This document shows positions 8,793 through 17,882 of a DNA stretch of 64,000 nt, piece by piece. Source of the stretch: Pontibacter vulgaris. GTDB lineage: Bacteria > Bacteroidota > Bacteroidia > Cytophagales > Hymenobacteraceae. Location: assembly GCF_022758145.1 (NCBI RefSeq), contig NZ_JAJVDH010000005.1:186001-250000 (forward strand), read 5' to 3'. The translations under genes were made by a program, and so were the position numbers. The notes below the pieces were generated by a model. That model saw nothing but the letters and a program-made list of their open reading frames with translations. It was not told the DNA's origin and made no database searches. How positions within the stretch are numbered: the stretch's first letter is position 1; every line of letters starts with the position of its first letter.

Positions 8793-8800
8793 TACCTTTG
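8793..8800 (+). promoter_or_regulatory. Putative Bacteroidota -7 box of the ligase gene
   Basis: TACCTTTG matches the TAnnTTTG consensus of the Bacteroidota housekeeping sigma factor and ends five bases before the ATG at 8806, implying a very short leader. A clear -33 TTTG partner at the ideal spacing is not evident. Confidence 0.5.
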
Positions 8801-8805
8801 CAACA

Positions 8806-11508
8806 ATGAGAGTAGGAATAATTTTCGGTGGACCATCACGTGAGCGCGAGATTTCGTTTGCGGGTGGGCGTACGGTTTACGATAACTTAGACAAAGCGCT
8901 TTTTGAGGCCGTTCCTGTATTTGTGGACAGCCTGGGTAATTTTATACTGCTGGACTGGCAGTTTATTTACAAAGGCACCATCCGGGATTTTTATCCGCCG
9001 GTAGCGGCTTTGCCCGAAACCCAGCACGGACTGCAGATTTACCTGGAGTCGTTGGGCGAGCTAAGCATAGAAGAACAGGACAGGATTATTAACAAAGCCG
9101 GTAAGCGCCTGCAGCCTAACGAGTTTAAGGAGCATTTCGATTTTGCTTTCCTGACACTGCATGGCCCTTATGGCGAAGATGGCAGCATCCAGGGCTTGCT
9201 GGAGTGGTACCACATTCCGTATTCCGGCTCTGGTATACTTCCGTCGGCGATAGGTATAGACAAGGCAGCGCAGAAAGAAATGCTGAAACAGCATGGCTTC
9301 CCGACCCCGGATTACAGAACCATAAGCTATACCGAATGGACAGATAAGCAGAACCGGCCGCAGTTGTTGCAAAACCTGGTAGCTCAACTTGGTTTGCCAC
9401 TCGTGCTAAAGGCGCCGCACCAGGGTTCTTCCATCGGTATTTCCATACTTAAGGATAATGATTTTGCAGCTTTTGAAGCCGGCGTAGACCGCAGCTTCTT
9501 TACCAAAACCATTTACAAGAGCCAGTGGCTGGCGCTTGGCGAAGAGAAGCAGCTGGTGAGCATGAAGCAGTTGGTCGATATTCGCGAAGGGATTGGTATG
9601 CCGGTATTAGTGGATGGCGGCGAGATCATCTATCATCCGGAGCAGCTTTTCAACTACATCAACCATACTTTTAATGCCAGCGCTACCGACAGCATTACGC
9701 TTACCAATGTAGAGCATGAGCAGCAGGTGCTGGTAGAGGCATTTATTAAAGGCCGTGAGTTCTCAAGTATAGTAGTGCAGGACGAAACCGGCAAACCGAT
9801 TGCCCTGCCTCCAACTGAGATCGTGAAAGGCAGCGAAGTATTCGACTATCGTTCTAAATACCTGCCGGGCCTTAGCCGCAAAATAACACCGATAAACCTG
9901 CCAAGCGAAGAGATTCAGCGCATACGCGAAGCCACCAGTAAGTTATTTACTGCTTTTGGTTTCAACGTGTATGCCCGCCTGGATGGCTTTATTACAGATA
10001 GCGGCGAGATATTCCTGAACGACCCGAACACTACCTCAGGTATGTTGCCATCGTCGTTCTTCTTCCACCAGGCTGCTGAAATCGGGCTGAACCCGTCTCA
10101 GTTTCTGACTTATATTATCCGCACCTCAATTGCTGAGCGACTGAAATCCGGAAAGGACACTGTTAAGCTTACCCGGTTGCTGCAGAAGCTGGATGCAAGT
10201 ATAAAAGAAGAGCAGGCTCACCGCCACGATAAAATCCGTGTGGGTGTGATCATGGGTGGCTATTCTTCAGAGCGACATATATCCGTGGAAAGTGGCCGTA
10301 ACATTTACGAAAAGCTTTCTTCCTCAACCAAATATGAGCCGCTGCCAATCTTCCTGACGGGCAGCAACGAAGAGCACCGTTTGTATTCTATTCCGATCAA
10401 CATTATGCTGAAGGATAATGCAGACGATATTAAAGAGAAGGTTTTATACTTTGAGCAGGGCGGCAAACCGCACCCGGTGCTGGAGCAGATTGCAAAAGAG
10501 GCTGAAAGTATAACACGCAAGTATACCGGCCGCAGCCTGCAGGAGCCGCAGCGCATTACCTATTCGCAGCTTAAGAATATGGTGGATGCCGTGTTTATTG
10601 CACTGCACGGTCGTCCGGGCGAAGATGGTGCTTTGCAAACCGAGCTCGAAAAACTTCACATTCCTTACAACGGCTCTGGCATCCGTTCGTCTCAGATCAC
10701 AATAAACAAGTATGAGACAAATGAGATTCTGGCCAAGCACGGCGTACCGGTTGCAAAACACCGCATGGCCTGGAAAGAAGACTGGCAAAAAGACAAAGAA
10801 GCGTTTTTCCAGAGTTTAGAAGCAGAGTTCCCTTACCCGTTTATTGCAAAGCCTGCCGATGATGGCTGTAGCTCTGCCGTGAAAAAGATAAAAAACCGCG
10901 CTGAACTGGATGCCTTTGCGACGCTTATTTTCCGGGAGATGGAGGAGCTGGACACAGAATGTGCCCGTACTTTATCGCTTGGTTTTAAAGAAGAATTCCC
11001 GAACAAGCAGGGCTTCCTGGTAGAAACTCTGATCTCGAGAAACGGTGCCAAACACTTTCTGGAAATTACAGGCGGTTTACTTACCAAGTATGGCCCGGAT
11101 GATAGCGTGAGTTACGAAGTGTTTGAAGCTTCGGAAGCACTGGCTGAAGGCGAAGTTTTATCGTTGGAAGAAAAATTCCTGGCAGGCGAGGGGCAGAATA
11201 TTACACCGGCACGTTATGCCACAGACCCGGAGCGCCGCCAGAAAATATCTGATAAGGTAAAAGAAGACCTCAAGCACGTAGCCAACATCCTGAACATTGA
11301 AGGCTATGCCCGTATAGATGCTTTTGTGCGCGTGCTGGAGAACGATGAGGTAGAAACGATCATCATAGAGGTGAACTCGTTGCCAGGTATGACGCCTGCC
11401 ACCTGTATTTTCCACCAGACGGCTATCAACGGGTACAAACCATATGATTTCATCGATCGCATTCTTACCTATGGTATCAAGCGCAATAAGATGAAAGCGA
11501 CAATATAG
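8806..11508 (+). CDS. Tandem double D-alanine--D-alanine ligase
   Basis: A 900-residue protein containing two complete Ddl/ATP-grasp modules, about residues 1-470 and 474-900; single Ddl enzymes are about 310-370 residues. Module 1 starts RVGIIFGGPSREREISF, module 2 KIRVGVIMGGYSSERHISV. Both have the HGxxGEDGxxQ loop (TLHGPYGEDGSIQ; ALHGRPGEDGALQ) and the YSGSG/YNGSG motif. Module 2 keeps the Mg-binding ending IIEVNSLPGMTP with ARIDAF; module 1 has ARLDGF but FLNDPNTTSGML, so the usual Glu is replaced by Asp and LPGMT is lost. Ddl makes D-Ala-D-Ala for peptidoglycan in the cytosol. I infer that module 2 is the canonical catalyst and module 1 is divergent, perhaps with altered substrate or a regulatory role. 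The PASTA gene follows 140 bases downstream. Confidence 0.9.
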   Translation: MRVGIIFGGPSREREISFAGGRTVYDNLDKALFEAVPVFVDSLGNFILLDWQFIYKGTIRDFYPPVAALPETQHGLQIYLESLGELSIEEQDRIINKAGKRLQPNEFKEHFDFAFLTLHGPYGEDGSIQGLLEWYHIPYSGSGILPSAIGIDKAAQKEMLKQHGFPTPDYRTISYTEWTDKQNRPQLLQNLVAQLGLPLVLKAPHQGSSIGISILKDNDFAAFEAGVDRSFFTKTIYKSQWLALGEEKQLVSMKQLVDIREGIGMPVLVDGGEIIYHPEQLFNYINHTFNASATDSITLTNVEHEQQVLVEAFIKGREFSSIVVQDETGKPIALPPTEIVKGSEVFDYRSKYLPGLSRKITPINLPSEEIQRIREATSKLFTAFGFNVYARLDGFITDSGEIFLNDPNTTSGMLPSSFFFHQAAEIGLNPSQFLTYIIRTSIAERLKSGKDTVKLTRLLQKLDASIKEEQAHRHDKIRVGVIMGGYSSERHISVESGRNIYEKLSSSTKYEPLPIFLTGSNEEHRLYSIPINIMLKDNADDIKEKVLYFEQGGKPHPVLEQIAKEAESITRKYTGRSLQEPQRITYSQLKNMVDAVFIALHGRPGEDGALQTELEKLHIPYNGSGIRSSQITINKYETNEILAKHGVPVAKHRMAWKEDWQKDKEAFFQSLEAEFPYPFIAKPADDGCSSAVKKIKNRAELDAFATLIFREMEELDTECARTLSLGFKEEFPNKQGFLVETLISRNGAKHFLEITGGLLTKYGPDDSVSYEVFEASEALAEGEVLSLEEKFLAGEGQNITPARYATDPERRQKISDKVKEDLKHVANILNIEGYARIDAFVRVLENDEVETIIIEVNSLPGMTPATCIFHQTAINGYKPYDFIDRILTYGIKRNKMKATI

Positions 11509-11650
11509 TCTGAAAGTTAAAATCTATACTTTGTCCTGATTAAAAATTCAACGGTTTAATCAGCAATAATAAAATTATAATTAGTGAATTAAGAAGTTAG
11601 TACTCAGGAAGTTTAAATGTCTTTTGTCTAACATCTATCCTCTGAAAAAT

Positions 11651-12433
11651 ATGTTAAAAGCAAATTCCTTTGTGGATGTACTGAAGCACCTGGTTATTAT
11701 GGCAGCCATTGTGGCGATGCTGGTTGCCGGCTTCTTTTACGTATACCTGCCATCTACCACCAACCACGGCGAGAGCATTTCGGTGCCTAAAATTACCGGT
11801 ATGCAATTGCCTGATGCCGAGGAATACCTGGATGATCAAAACCTGTTATACTTCGTAAACGACTCCAGTTACAGCCCTGACAGAAAGCCTTTTGAGATCC
11901 TGACGCAGGACCCGGCTCCGGGCGCGAAGGTAAAAGAAGGCCGTAAGATCTACGTCAGCGTGAATATGAAAAACCCGCCGATGATCAAGATGCCTAAGCT
12001 GATTGATGGCTCGGTGAAAAATGCAGAGCTTATACTTAAGAGCTACGACCTGAGAAAAGGCCAGATAACGTATGTGCCGGACTTGCAGCAAAACGCTGTA
12101 CTGAAGCAATTTGTGAATGGTCGTGAAATAAAGCCGGGCGAGATGATCCCGAAAGGCTCGGTGGTAGACCTGCATGTAGGCGATGGCCTGGGTAATACTG
12201 AGTTCGAGATTCCGGATGTGGTAGGCATGCCGGTTGATGAAGCTTCTGTATTGCTGGTAGGACAGGGGCTGCAGATCGGGAACATTATTTATGAGCCGGG
12301 AAGCACCGAAGACCCGGGCACCATTGTACGGCAGCGGCCATTTGCCGAGGTCGGTGCAAAAATACGCGTTGGCGAGCTCGTAGACCTGTGGGTTGCCGGC
12401 GAAGAGCCGGTACAGGTACAAGGAATAGAATAA
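11651..12433 (+). CDS. Membrane-anchored protein with three PASTA domains
   Basis: A 260-residue protein: short cytosolic start (MLKANSFVDVLKHL), one membrane segment (about residues 15-37), then three PASTA repeats, beginning at about VPKITGMQLPDAEEYL, KMPKLIDGSVKNAELIL and IPDVVGMPVDEASVLL. PASTA domains bind peptidoglycan fragments or beta-lactams in penicillin-binding proteins and Ser/Thr kinases. Here no kinase or transpeptidase domain is attached, as is common in Bacteroidota. A 27-base longer frame would start at TTG 11624; ATG 11651 is preferred. Its position just behind the double D-Ala-D-Ala ligase suggests a cell-wall role. Confidence 0.88.
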   Translation: MLKANSFVDVLKHLVIMAAIVAMLVAGFFYVYLPSTTNHGESISVPKITGMQLPDAEEYLDDQNLLYFVNDSSYSPDRKPFEILTQDPAPGAKVKEGRKIYVSVNMKNPPMIKMPKLIDGSVKNAELILKSYDLRKGQITYVPDLQQNAVLKQFVNGREIKPGEMIPKGSVVDLHVGDGLGNTEFEIPDVVGMPVDEASVLLVGQGLQIGNIIYEPGSTEDPGTIVRQRPFAEVGAKIRVGELVDLWVAGEEPVQVQGIE

Positions 12434-12434
12434 T

Positions 12435-12472
12435 TTAAGAGCGCCTGCCACTGTGGCAGGCGCTCTTTTGAT
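12435..12472 (+). terminator. Intrinsic terminator after the PASTA gene
   Basis: A strong stem AGAGCGCCTGCC/GGCAGGCGCTCT is followed by TTTTG, immediately behind the stop codon at 12433. Confidence 0.9.
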
Positions 12473-12484
12473 ACCACCAAAACT

Positions 12485-14296
12485 ATGAAACTAAAACTGG
12501 CGCTTACTTTTCTGCTTTCCTGTTATGGTATGGTAGCCATGGCGCAGGCTGTGCTTAGCCCGCTGCAACAAGAGCCGCGCCAGGTTAAAAGTTATACTTC
12601 TAAGCCATTACGGGTAGCAGCCTTATCGCTCCCTTTCTTTGATGATTTTGCCACAACTACCATTTCGCCGGATCCTGCCCGTTGGGTGAATGGTGGGGTA
12701 TATGTAAACAGCCGTTTCGCTATAGAGCCCATCACTAAAAACGTAGCCTCCTTCGATGGGCTAAATGCAGCAGGAAAGCCATATCAGCCAGGTTCGGTAG
12801 GTACAGGAACTTCCGATACGCTTACATCCCAACCTATCGTTTTAAGTACGCTTATACCTTCCGATTCTGTTTATCTTAGCTTTTACTGGCAGGCAGGTGG
12901 CTTAGGCGATGTGCCCGATAAATCCGGTACTAACCCTGTATACTTTCAGCTTGAGTTTAAAGATGCTTCGGGTAACTGGCAGCAAGTATGGCAGCAGCCG
13001 GGTTTAGGCGAAACCACCCAGTTTACGCAGGTTTTTATTGCCATCAAAGACGCCAGGTTTTTGCATGATAGTTTTCAGTTCCGGTTCAGGAGTTTTGGGC
13101 AGCGCGGTGGTTTAGGCGACAACTGGAACCTGGATTATGTGGAACTGGACAGGAACCGCCGCAAAGGGCAAAACACATCCCGGGATATAGCCATTAGCCA
13201 GACGGTAACACCACTGTTAAAAAACTATACTGCCATGCCGCTCCGCCAGTTCCTGGAAAATCCGGCGGCATCGCTTCGCGAGGAAGTAACTGCAACTATA
13301 AATAACCTGGGCGATCTTCCGGGGGCTATCAACTGGCGGGGTTTTATCAGGAGAGCAGACGAAACGGTAGCCGATACTTTCCTGCGTTCGCAAGGTTTGA
13401 TTCCGGCTGTTGCACGTCAGTTTGAGATAAAAGGAACTCCCAGCCTGGCAGCGCTGGCTTTACCCGAAGAGAATTTTGCTTTACTGCATGGCATGGTGCT
13501 GGATACAAAAGAACAGAACCCGCTGCAGCGAGCAAACGACAGCACTTTCCGCAAAACAGAATTCGCTGATTATTATGCCTACGACGATGGCACCGCCGAA
13601 GCAGGCTTTAGTTACATAGCCTCTGGCAACAGCCAGGTAGCGCAACGCTTCGACCTGAACCGCCCGGACCAGGTAAGAGGTTTTCAGGTATACTTCCCGC
13701 GGGTTAGGAACATGATTGAGGGCTCGTCCATTACATTTCGTGTATGGAAAGACGATAACGGCAAGCCCGGCGAAACTTTAGGTGAGCAGAGCTTCCACGT
13801 AAAGTATAGCGACAATCTGAACCAGTTTTATACTATTGAGCTTGCTAAACCTGTGGGTGTGGATGGCAGCTTTTATATTGGCTGGTCGCAGCCGGGTAGT
13901 CTTTTCTTAAATATCGGTTTCGATAGAAATGAGCGTGCCACGGGTCGTCGCTTTTTATGGAGCACCCAGAATGGCTGGGCCGAGGATAAAACAATTGAAG
14001 GCGCTATTATGATGCGGCCCCTGATGGCAGGTATGGCCCTGGGAATTGAGGATGAAGAGCTGGCGAATAAATTGAAAGTATACCCGAACCCTTCGGCAGG
14101 TACGATTGCCATTAACGAGGCTTTTAAAACACTTGATGTTATCGATATTGCCGGGCGCAAAGTATACGGACAAGATTTTTCAGGCATTATAAACAGCCCG
14201 ATCAGTTTAAAGCAACTGGCACCCGGGCTTTATACTTTACGTATTCAAACACAAAACACCATAATCACCAGGAAACTTATACTTACAACACCATGA
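12485..14296 (+). CDS. T9SS-secreted protein with type A sorting domain
   Basis: A 603-residue secreted protein with a signal peptide (MKLKLALTFLLSCYGMVAMA). The body is beta-rich, with SVYLSFYWQAGGLGD and NWNLDYVELDR typical of jelly-roll or MAM-like domains in Bacteroidota surface proteins. The C-terminal ~75 residues form a type A sorting domain: LKVYPNPSAGTIAI, IDIAGRKVYG, LAPGLYTLRIQ and a basic end (ITRKLILTTP). The type IX system exports such proteins and removes the domain at the cell surface. Its function is unknown. The stop overlaps the start of the rhodanese gene (ATGA), so they are translationally coupled. It carries seven heptamer copies. Confidence 0.88.
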   Translation: MKLKLALTFLLSCYGMVAMAQAVLSPLQQEPRQVKSYTSKPLRVAALSLPFFDDFATTTISPDPARWVNGGVYVNSRFAIEPITKNVASFDGLNAAGKPYQPGSVGTGTSDTLTSQPIVLSTLIPSDSVYLSFYWQAGGLGDVPDKSGTNPVYFQLEFKDASGNWQQVWQQPGLGETTQFTQVFIAIKDARFLHDSFQFRFRSFGQRGGLGDNWNLDYVELDRNRRKGQNTSRDIAISQTVTPLLKNYTAMPLRQFLENPAASLREEVTATINNLGDLPGAINWRGFIRRADETVADTFLRSQGLIPAVARQFEIKGTPSLAALALPEENFALLHGMVLDTKEQNPLQRANDSTFRKTEFADYYAYDDGTAEAGFSYIASGNSQVAQRFDLNRPDQVRGFQVYFPRVRNMIEGSSITFRVWKDDNGKPGETLGEQSFHVKYSDNLNQFYTIELAKPVGVDGSFYIGWSQPGSLFLNIGFDRNERATGRRFLWSTQNGWAEDKTIEGAIMMRPLMAGMALGIEDEELANKLKVYPNPSAGTIAINEAFKTLDVIDIAGRKVYGQDFSGIINSPISLKQLAPGLYTLRIQTQNTIITRKLILTTP

Positions 14297-14595
14297 TCAC
14301 AACAGATATTACTGCGGAAGAACTGAAAGAACGTTTAAACAATGGCGAAACGCCGGTTATTATTGACGTACGCGAAGACTGGGAGTACCAGGAAGCCAAT
14401 ATAGGCGGTGCAGAGAATATTCCGTTAGGAACTTTGCCAAACCGCATCGAAGACCTGGAACACCTGAAAGACGCTGAAGTTATTGTACACTGCAAATCTG
14501 GGGCGCGTTCTGCTACAGCAAAGGCTTTCCTGCAGCAGCAAGGCTTTAAACAGGTTCGTAACCTGCTGGGCGGCATTATTGCTTATAAAGGCTAG
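14293..14595 (+). CDS. Single-domain rhodanese-like protein
   Basis: A 100-residue rhodanese: start MITTDITAEELKERL, VIIDVREDWEYQ (the conserved DVRE), active-site loop VIVHCKSGARSATA with the catalytic cysteine, and ending VRNLLGGIIAYKG. It is a cytosolic sulfur-transfer (GlpE-like) protein. The ATGA overlap with the upstream T9SS cargo gene is unusual given the different cellular compartments of the two products. A bidirectional terminator follows. Confidence 0.93.
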   Translation: MITTDITAEELKERLNNGETPVIIDVREDWEYQEANIGGAENIPLGTLPNRIEDLEHLKDAEVIVHCKSGARSATAKAFLQQQGFKQVRNLLGGIIAYKG

Positions 14596-14619
14596 GCTTA
14601 CCAGGTATATATTTAAAAA

Positions 14620-14668
14620 CTGGCCCCTGGTGTTTGATTAATCAAATACCAGGGGCGGTTTGTTTTTT
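14620..14668. terminator. Bidirectional terminator between convergent genes
   Basis: The inverted repeat GCCCCTGGT.TTTGATT / AATCAAA.ACCAGGGGC is nearly perfect and is followed by a T-run (GTTTGTTTTTTAG) on the plus strand. It serves the rhodanese gene and, in the other direction, the M50 protease gene. Confidence 0.85.
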
Positions 14669-14684
14669 AGCTTTTTAAAACCTG

Positions 14685-15977
14685 CTATTCTACAATAAAA
14701 GGCGAAGGGCTGAAGCAAAGTATAAAAATAACGAATGCCAGTATGCCCAACACTTTGCGGCCTGGTGTAAGTGGCGTTTCGTCGGGGCAGGAGGGATGGA
14801 AAATGCCCATCACACGCGAAAGCAATAAGCCAAACAGTAACCAGCCGCTATACCCATCAGCGCCCGGGAATGCAAACGAGATCAATACCTGCACAGCAAG
14901 AACGAATAAGGTCAGGTAGAATGCATAGCTTAATTTAGGCATTGCAGGCTCTAGTACAAACAACAGGTATACCAGATAGGCCGGCCATACCCAGATATAA
15001 CCCTGCCATTCCGGGAAAGTAGTGGCCAGGCTGTACTGCAACATCAATAAAACAATAGCCGCACCAAAGCCATAGCGGTTGTTGTGCAGTAGCTTCCTAA
15101 AAGCCCAAAGCAGGAATGGAATATACACCACCAGCAACTCATCTGACCACACAGGCACGTTAGAAGGCGATATCACTCCTAAACCGGCATACAGGATAAA
15201 GAAAGTATAAAATACCGGTGAAATACGGTTAAAGCGCTTATAGCCAATTAATCCATATAAAACGTGGCCTCCGTCCAGCTGTCCGATGGGTAGCAAATTA
15301 AGCGCCGTAAAGAACAAGGCCAGGTATCCGGCAAATATTAGCGGGTAATGCATCACCTCATACTGGTTAGGTACCAGCGCTGGGTCAGGGGCCACAAATT
15401 GCTCAAAAAAGAGAAACAACAGGTTTTTGCCTAAAGCAAAGCTGCCTTCTGTTTCGAGGTATACATGCTGGGCATAATCCAGCCCATACTGTTTATACTC
15501 CGGGTGAATACTGAAAATATGCTCCGGTTGCGGCAAGTGCGTAAAACCATAAAACAATAATGGCAAAGCCACTACAAAACCAGCAATCGGGCCTGCTATG
15601 CCAATATCGAAAAACTGTTGCCGGGAGTAAATACGGCTTTTTATCCGGATAAAAGCCCCCATGGTGCCAATGCTGGAAGTTATGCCCAGCCAGAGCGGTA
15701 TATAGTAAGGCAATGTAACACGCGTGCGGTATACTTTTGCTGTAAAGTAATGGCCGAACTCATGCACCGTTAGCACACCCAGAAAGGGAATAGAGAAGTA
15801 TAAACCAGCCACTAGTTCGTCCCAGCTAAGCGTACCTCCCCAGTCAAAACCATCCCGGGACAGGAAAAACAGTTTACCCGTTATCCATTCGGCTCCGGCT
15901 ATGGTGGTGGTGGCAAGCGTAACTATAAACAGCAACAGGTGCAGGCCATACCTGCGTTGCTGTTTAGTTAACCACAT
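14685..15977 (-). CDS. Site-2-protease family (M50) integral membrane peptidase
   Basis: A 430-residue polytopic membrane protein. The zinc motif HEFGH lies at residues 72-76 (LGVLTVHEFGHYFTAK), and the second active-site element is NLLPIGQLDGGHVLYGL, with the aspartate as third metal ligand. These proteases cut transmembrane substrates, often anti-sigma factors. There is no PDZ domain; the C-terminal third is an extra set of hydrophobic helices. The 5' end overlaps the HAD gene upstream by 14 bases, so the two are likely co-transcribed. Its substrate is not evident, although an RskA-type anti-sigma factor is encoded at 56553. Confidence 0.9.
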   Translation of the reverse strand: MWLTKQQRRYGLHLLLFIVTLATTTIAGAEWITGKLFFLSRDGFDWGGTLSWDELVAGLYFSIPFLGVLTVHEFGHYFTAKVYRTRVTLPYYIPLWLGITSSIGTMGAFIRIKSRIYSRQQFFDIGIAGPIAGFVVALPLLFYGFTHLPQPEHIFSIHPEYKQYGLDYAQHVYLETEGSFALGKNLLFLFFEQFVAPDPALVPNQYEVMHYPLIFAGYLALFFTALNLLPIGQLDGGHVLYGLIGYKRFNRISPVFYTFFILYAGLGVISPSNVPVWSDELLVVYIPFLLWAFRKLLHNNRYGFGAAIVLLMLQYSLATTFPEWQGYIWVWPAYLVYLLFVLEPAMPKLSYAFYLTLFVLAVQVLISFAFPGADGYSGWLLFGLLLSRVMGIFHPSCPDETPLTPGRKVLGILAFVIFILCFSPSPFIVE

Positions 15978-16596
15978 CCTTAAAAACCTGGTTTATAGTT
16001 AGCGGCGGTGCCAGATGCAGCGCCTGAAGACCTACTTTACGGGCGCTTTCGATGTGCTGTATGCTGTCGTCTATAAAAAGTGTTTCTTCCTTGTTCAGGC
16101 CGTTCTGGTCTATTATCTGCTCAAAAACGATGGCGTCAGGCTTACGCTGGCCAATAAGGTGCGAATAGTAGCTTTGCTCGAACAGCGAATCGAGGCTTGG
16201 AATGGTAAAGCTGTGGGCCACTATCTCATTAAACTTTTTAAGATGGATAGCATTGGTATTGCTTAACAGGAAAATACGATACTTTTTGCCAAGCTCCAGC
16301 AGCAAATCTATACGCTCTTGTGGTATGTCCAGTAGCATGGCATTCCAGGCGGCATCTATCTCTTCGTCGGTTGCCTCTAAATTATATTCGCTGCGCAGGC
16401 TGTCGCGGAATTCCTGGCAGGTGCTGTTGCCTGTTTCATACAGGTCGAATAAACGGGACTGTGCTTTTTGGGTAAACTCCATGGCACTGCCTGATTTACT
16501 ATACTTTAGCAGCTCGGTTATACTTTTGTTGTAGTCTATGTTAATGATCACTCCGCCTAAATCGAAGATGATATTTTTGACGCTTTCTAAATTCAC
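15964..16596 (-). CDS. HAD-superfamily phosphatase, YihX-like
   Basis: A 210-residue cytosolic hydrolase: motif I IIFDLGGVIINIDY (nucleophile Asp; the second Asp is replaced by Gly, as in YihX-type sugar phosphatases), motif II LLSNTNAIH, motif III lysine in QRKPDAIVF, motif IV LFIDDSIQHIESAR. The four-helix cap with LYETGNSTCQEFRDSL is of class IA. It may dephosphorylate sugar phosphates. It overlaps the M50 protease gene by 14 bases. Confidence 0.9.
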   Translation of the reverse strand: MNLESVKNIIFDLGGVIINIDYNKSITELLKYSKSGSAMEFTQKAQSRLFDLYETGNSTCQEFRDSLRSEYNLEATDEEIDAAWNAMLLDIPQERIDLLLELGKKYRIFLLSNTNAIHLKKFNEIVAHSFTIPSLDSLFEQSYYSHLIGQRKPDAIVFEQIIDQNGLNKEETLFIDDSIQHIESARKVGLQALHLAPPLTINQVFKDVVN

Positions 16597-16695
16597 GGAA
16601 AAAATTTTCGTTTACTATTTGAAATATTCGATACAAATATGTAGAATTGCACTCCCAAATCAAAGAAAGCACCTTTTTAGCGATCTTCGAGGGAC

Positions 16696-16769
16696 GGGCC
16701 TATAGCTCATTCGGTTAGAGCAACTGACTCATAATCAGTAGGTGCCTGGTTCGATTCCAGGTGGGCCCA
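16696..16769 (+). tRNA. tRNA with CAU anticodon (Met most likely, Ile2 possible)
   Basis: The cloverleaf is readable: acceptor GGGCCTA/TGGGCCC, D-arm with AGCTCATTCGGTTAGAGC, anticodon stem ACTGA/TCAGT with loop CTCATAA (anticodon CAT), T-arm CCTGG TTCGATT CCAGG, discriminator A. The CCA end is not encoded. A CAT anticodon is used by elongator tRNA-Met, initiator tRNA and lysidine-modified tRNA-Ile; the A-T pair at the acceptor base and paired position 1 exclude a typical initiator. Confidence 0.93.
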
Positions 16770-16777
16770 CATACTAA

Positions 16778-16818
16778 TAAGCCACTTACGAGTAAAATCG
16801 GTAAGTGGCTTTTTTTGT
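16778..16818 (+). terminator. Intrinsic terminator of the tRNA gene
   Basis: The stem AGCCACTTAC/GTAAGTGGCT is followed by TTTTTTTG, eight bases downstream of the tRNA. Confidence 0.88.
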
Positions 16819-17060
16819 TTTCAGTCAACTCGTACACAGCTACTCATATTCGGTTCTATGTCAAGAGTAGTATGCCTGTATTTACTGAATGGTCTTTATT
16901 ACCGGCTTTCTTATGATTTTTAATGCTCAAATATATATAGCTGCTAAGTTAAATAATGTATACTGGAAGTATTCAAGAAAATAAATAAATGAATATAAAG
17001 TTATAACTTGTGCTTTAGAAATATAAATCAACAACTTAACAGCTCAGTAATTTAATTTAG

Positions 17061-17882
17061 ATGAAGGGATTACTGCTATTTACGTTAATATTAGTACTGG
17101 TGGCATGCGAGAAGAGCGAAGATTCAGTACCCTATACTTCTGCTTGTGTAGTTTCTACAACGCTGACTGAAAATTATTCCTTAGACGGTATGACCATTGA
17201 GTTAAAGTACGTCCGTGATGAAACAACGGGTAGGCTAATTGAAATACAAAGGTTTGAGGATAATACAAATTATGGAAATCATAAATATACGTATGACGAT
17301 AAAGGGAACATTATTCAAAGAGACTTCTATATTTCCACTGGCGATTTACAAGCCAGACAGACTTACGAGTATGATTCTAATAACCAACTTACCTATTCCC
17401 TTAGTTCTTATGTTCCAGATATCTCAAATGGAAAACTTATAGAATCAACTAGCTATACTTATGAATATGCTTCTCCAACCCAATTAAAGAAAATTACTAT
17501 CCATGGTTTTAGAATTTCTACCAATCAAAACTATACTATCACGACTATCACGTTTGACTACAAGAATGGGCAGATTTATAAAATACATGTGTATAATAAT
17601 GAGAACCAGTTACGCTTATCATATATAATTGAGTATGATGACAAAAATAATAAACTAGTAGCAGATACTGCTTACCGCAAAACCTTATTTCCTCCTGAAA
17701 GCTTACCCTTAAAGCATAACATTAAGAAGATATTGGTTGACTATTTAATTAACGGAGGTGAAACTACATGGGGTCATACATCAACGTTTACTTATAACAA
17801 AGAAGGTTACCCTATACAGGAAATTCGTACTCTTCTGGATGGATATCACTATACTCTGAATTATACCTATCGGTGTAAATAA
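17061..17882 (+). CDS. AT-rich hypothetical lipoprotein with YD/RHS-like repeats
   Basis: A 273-residue protein with lipobox LVLVACEKSEDS. Repeated motifs such as HKYTYDDKGNIIQRD, YEYDSNNQLTYSLS, IIEYDDKNNKL and STFTYNKEGYPI recall degenerate YD (RHS-like) beta repeats, as in many Bacteroidota lipoproteins of unknown function. The gene is visibly richer in A and T than the core genes around it, and lies between the tRNA and the cassette-like array, so acquisition by transfer is plausible. It has two heptamer copies. Confidence 0.72.
   Translation: MKGLLLFTLILVLVACEKSEDSVPYTSACVVSTTLTENYSLDGMTIELKYVRDETTGRLIEIQRFEDNTNYGNHKYTYDDKGNIIQRDFYISTGDLQARQTYEYDSNNQLTYSLSSYVPDISNGKLIESTSYTYEYASPTQLKKITIHGFRISTNQNYTITTITFDYKNGQIYKIHVYNNENQLRLSYIIEYDDKNNKLVADTAYRKTLFPPESLPLKHNIKKILVDYLINGGETTWGHTSTFTYNKEGYPIQEIRTLLDGYHYTLNYTYRCK

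Larger units (their letters stand above)
7774..8805. other. One-kilobase noncoding region holding dispersed repeats
   Basis: This region between divergently oriented pgk and the ligase gene has no supported gene. It contains a short hairpin repeat (7928-7968), a CCAACCACCCCCAGCCCCTC word (8011-8030) that recurs near 63.93 kb, the roughly 440 bp repeat copy 1 (8128-8568) and the ligase promoter (8793-8800). Confidence 0.65.

Noticed and set aside
11846-12451. 201-codon frame antisense to the PASTA gene
   Set aside because: Shadow of the PASTA coding sequence; no family character.
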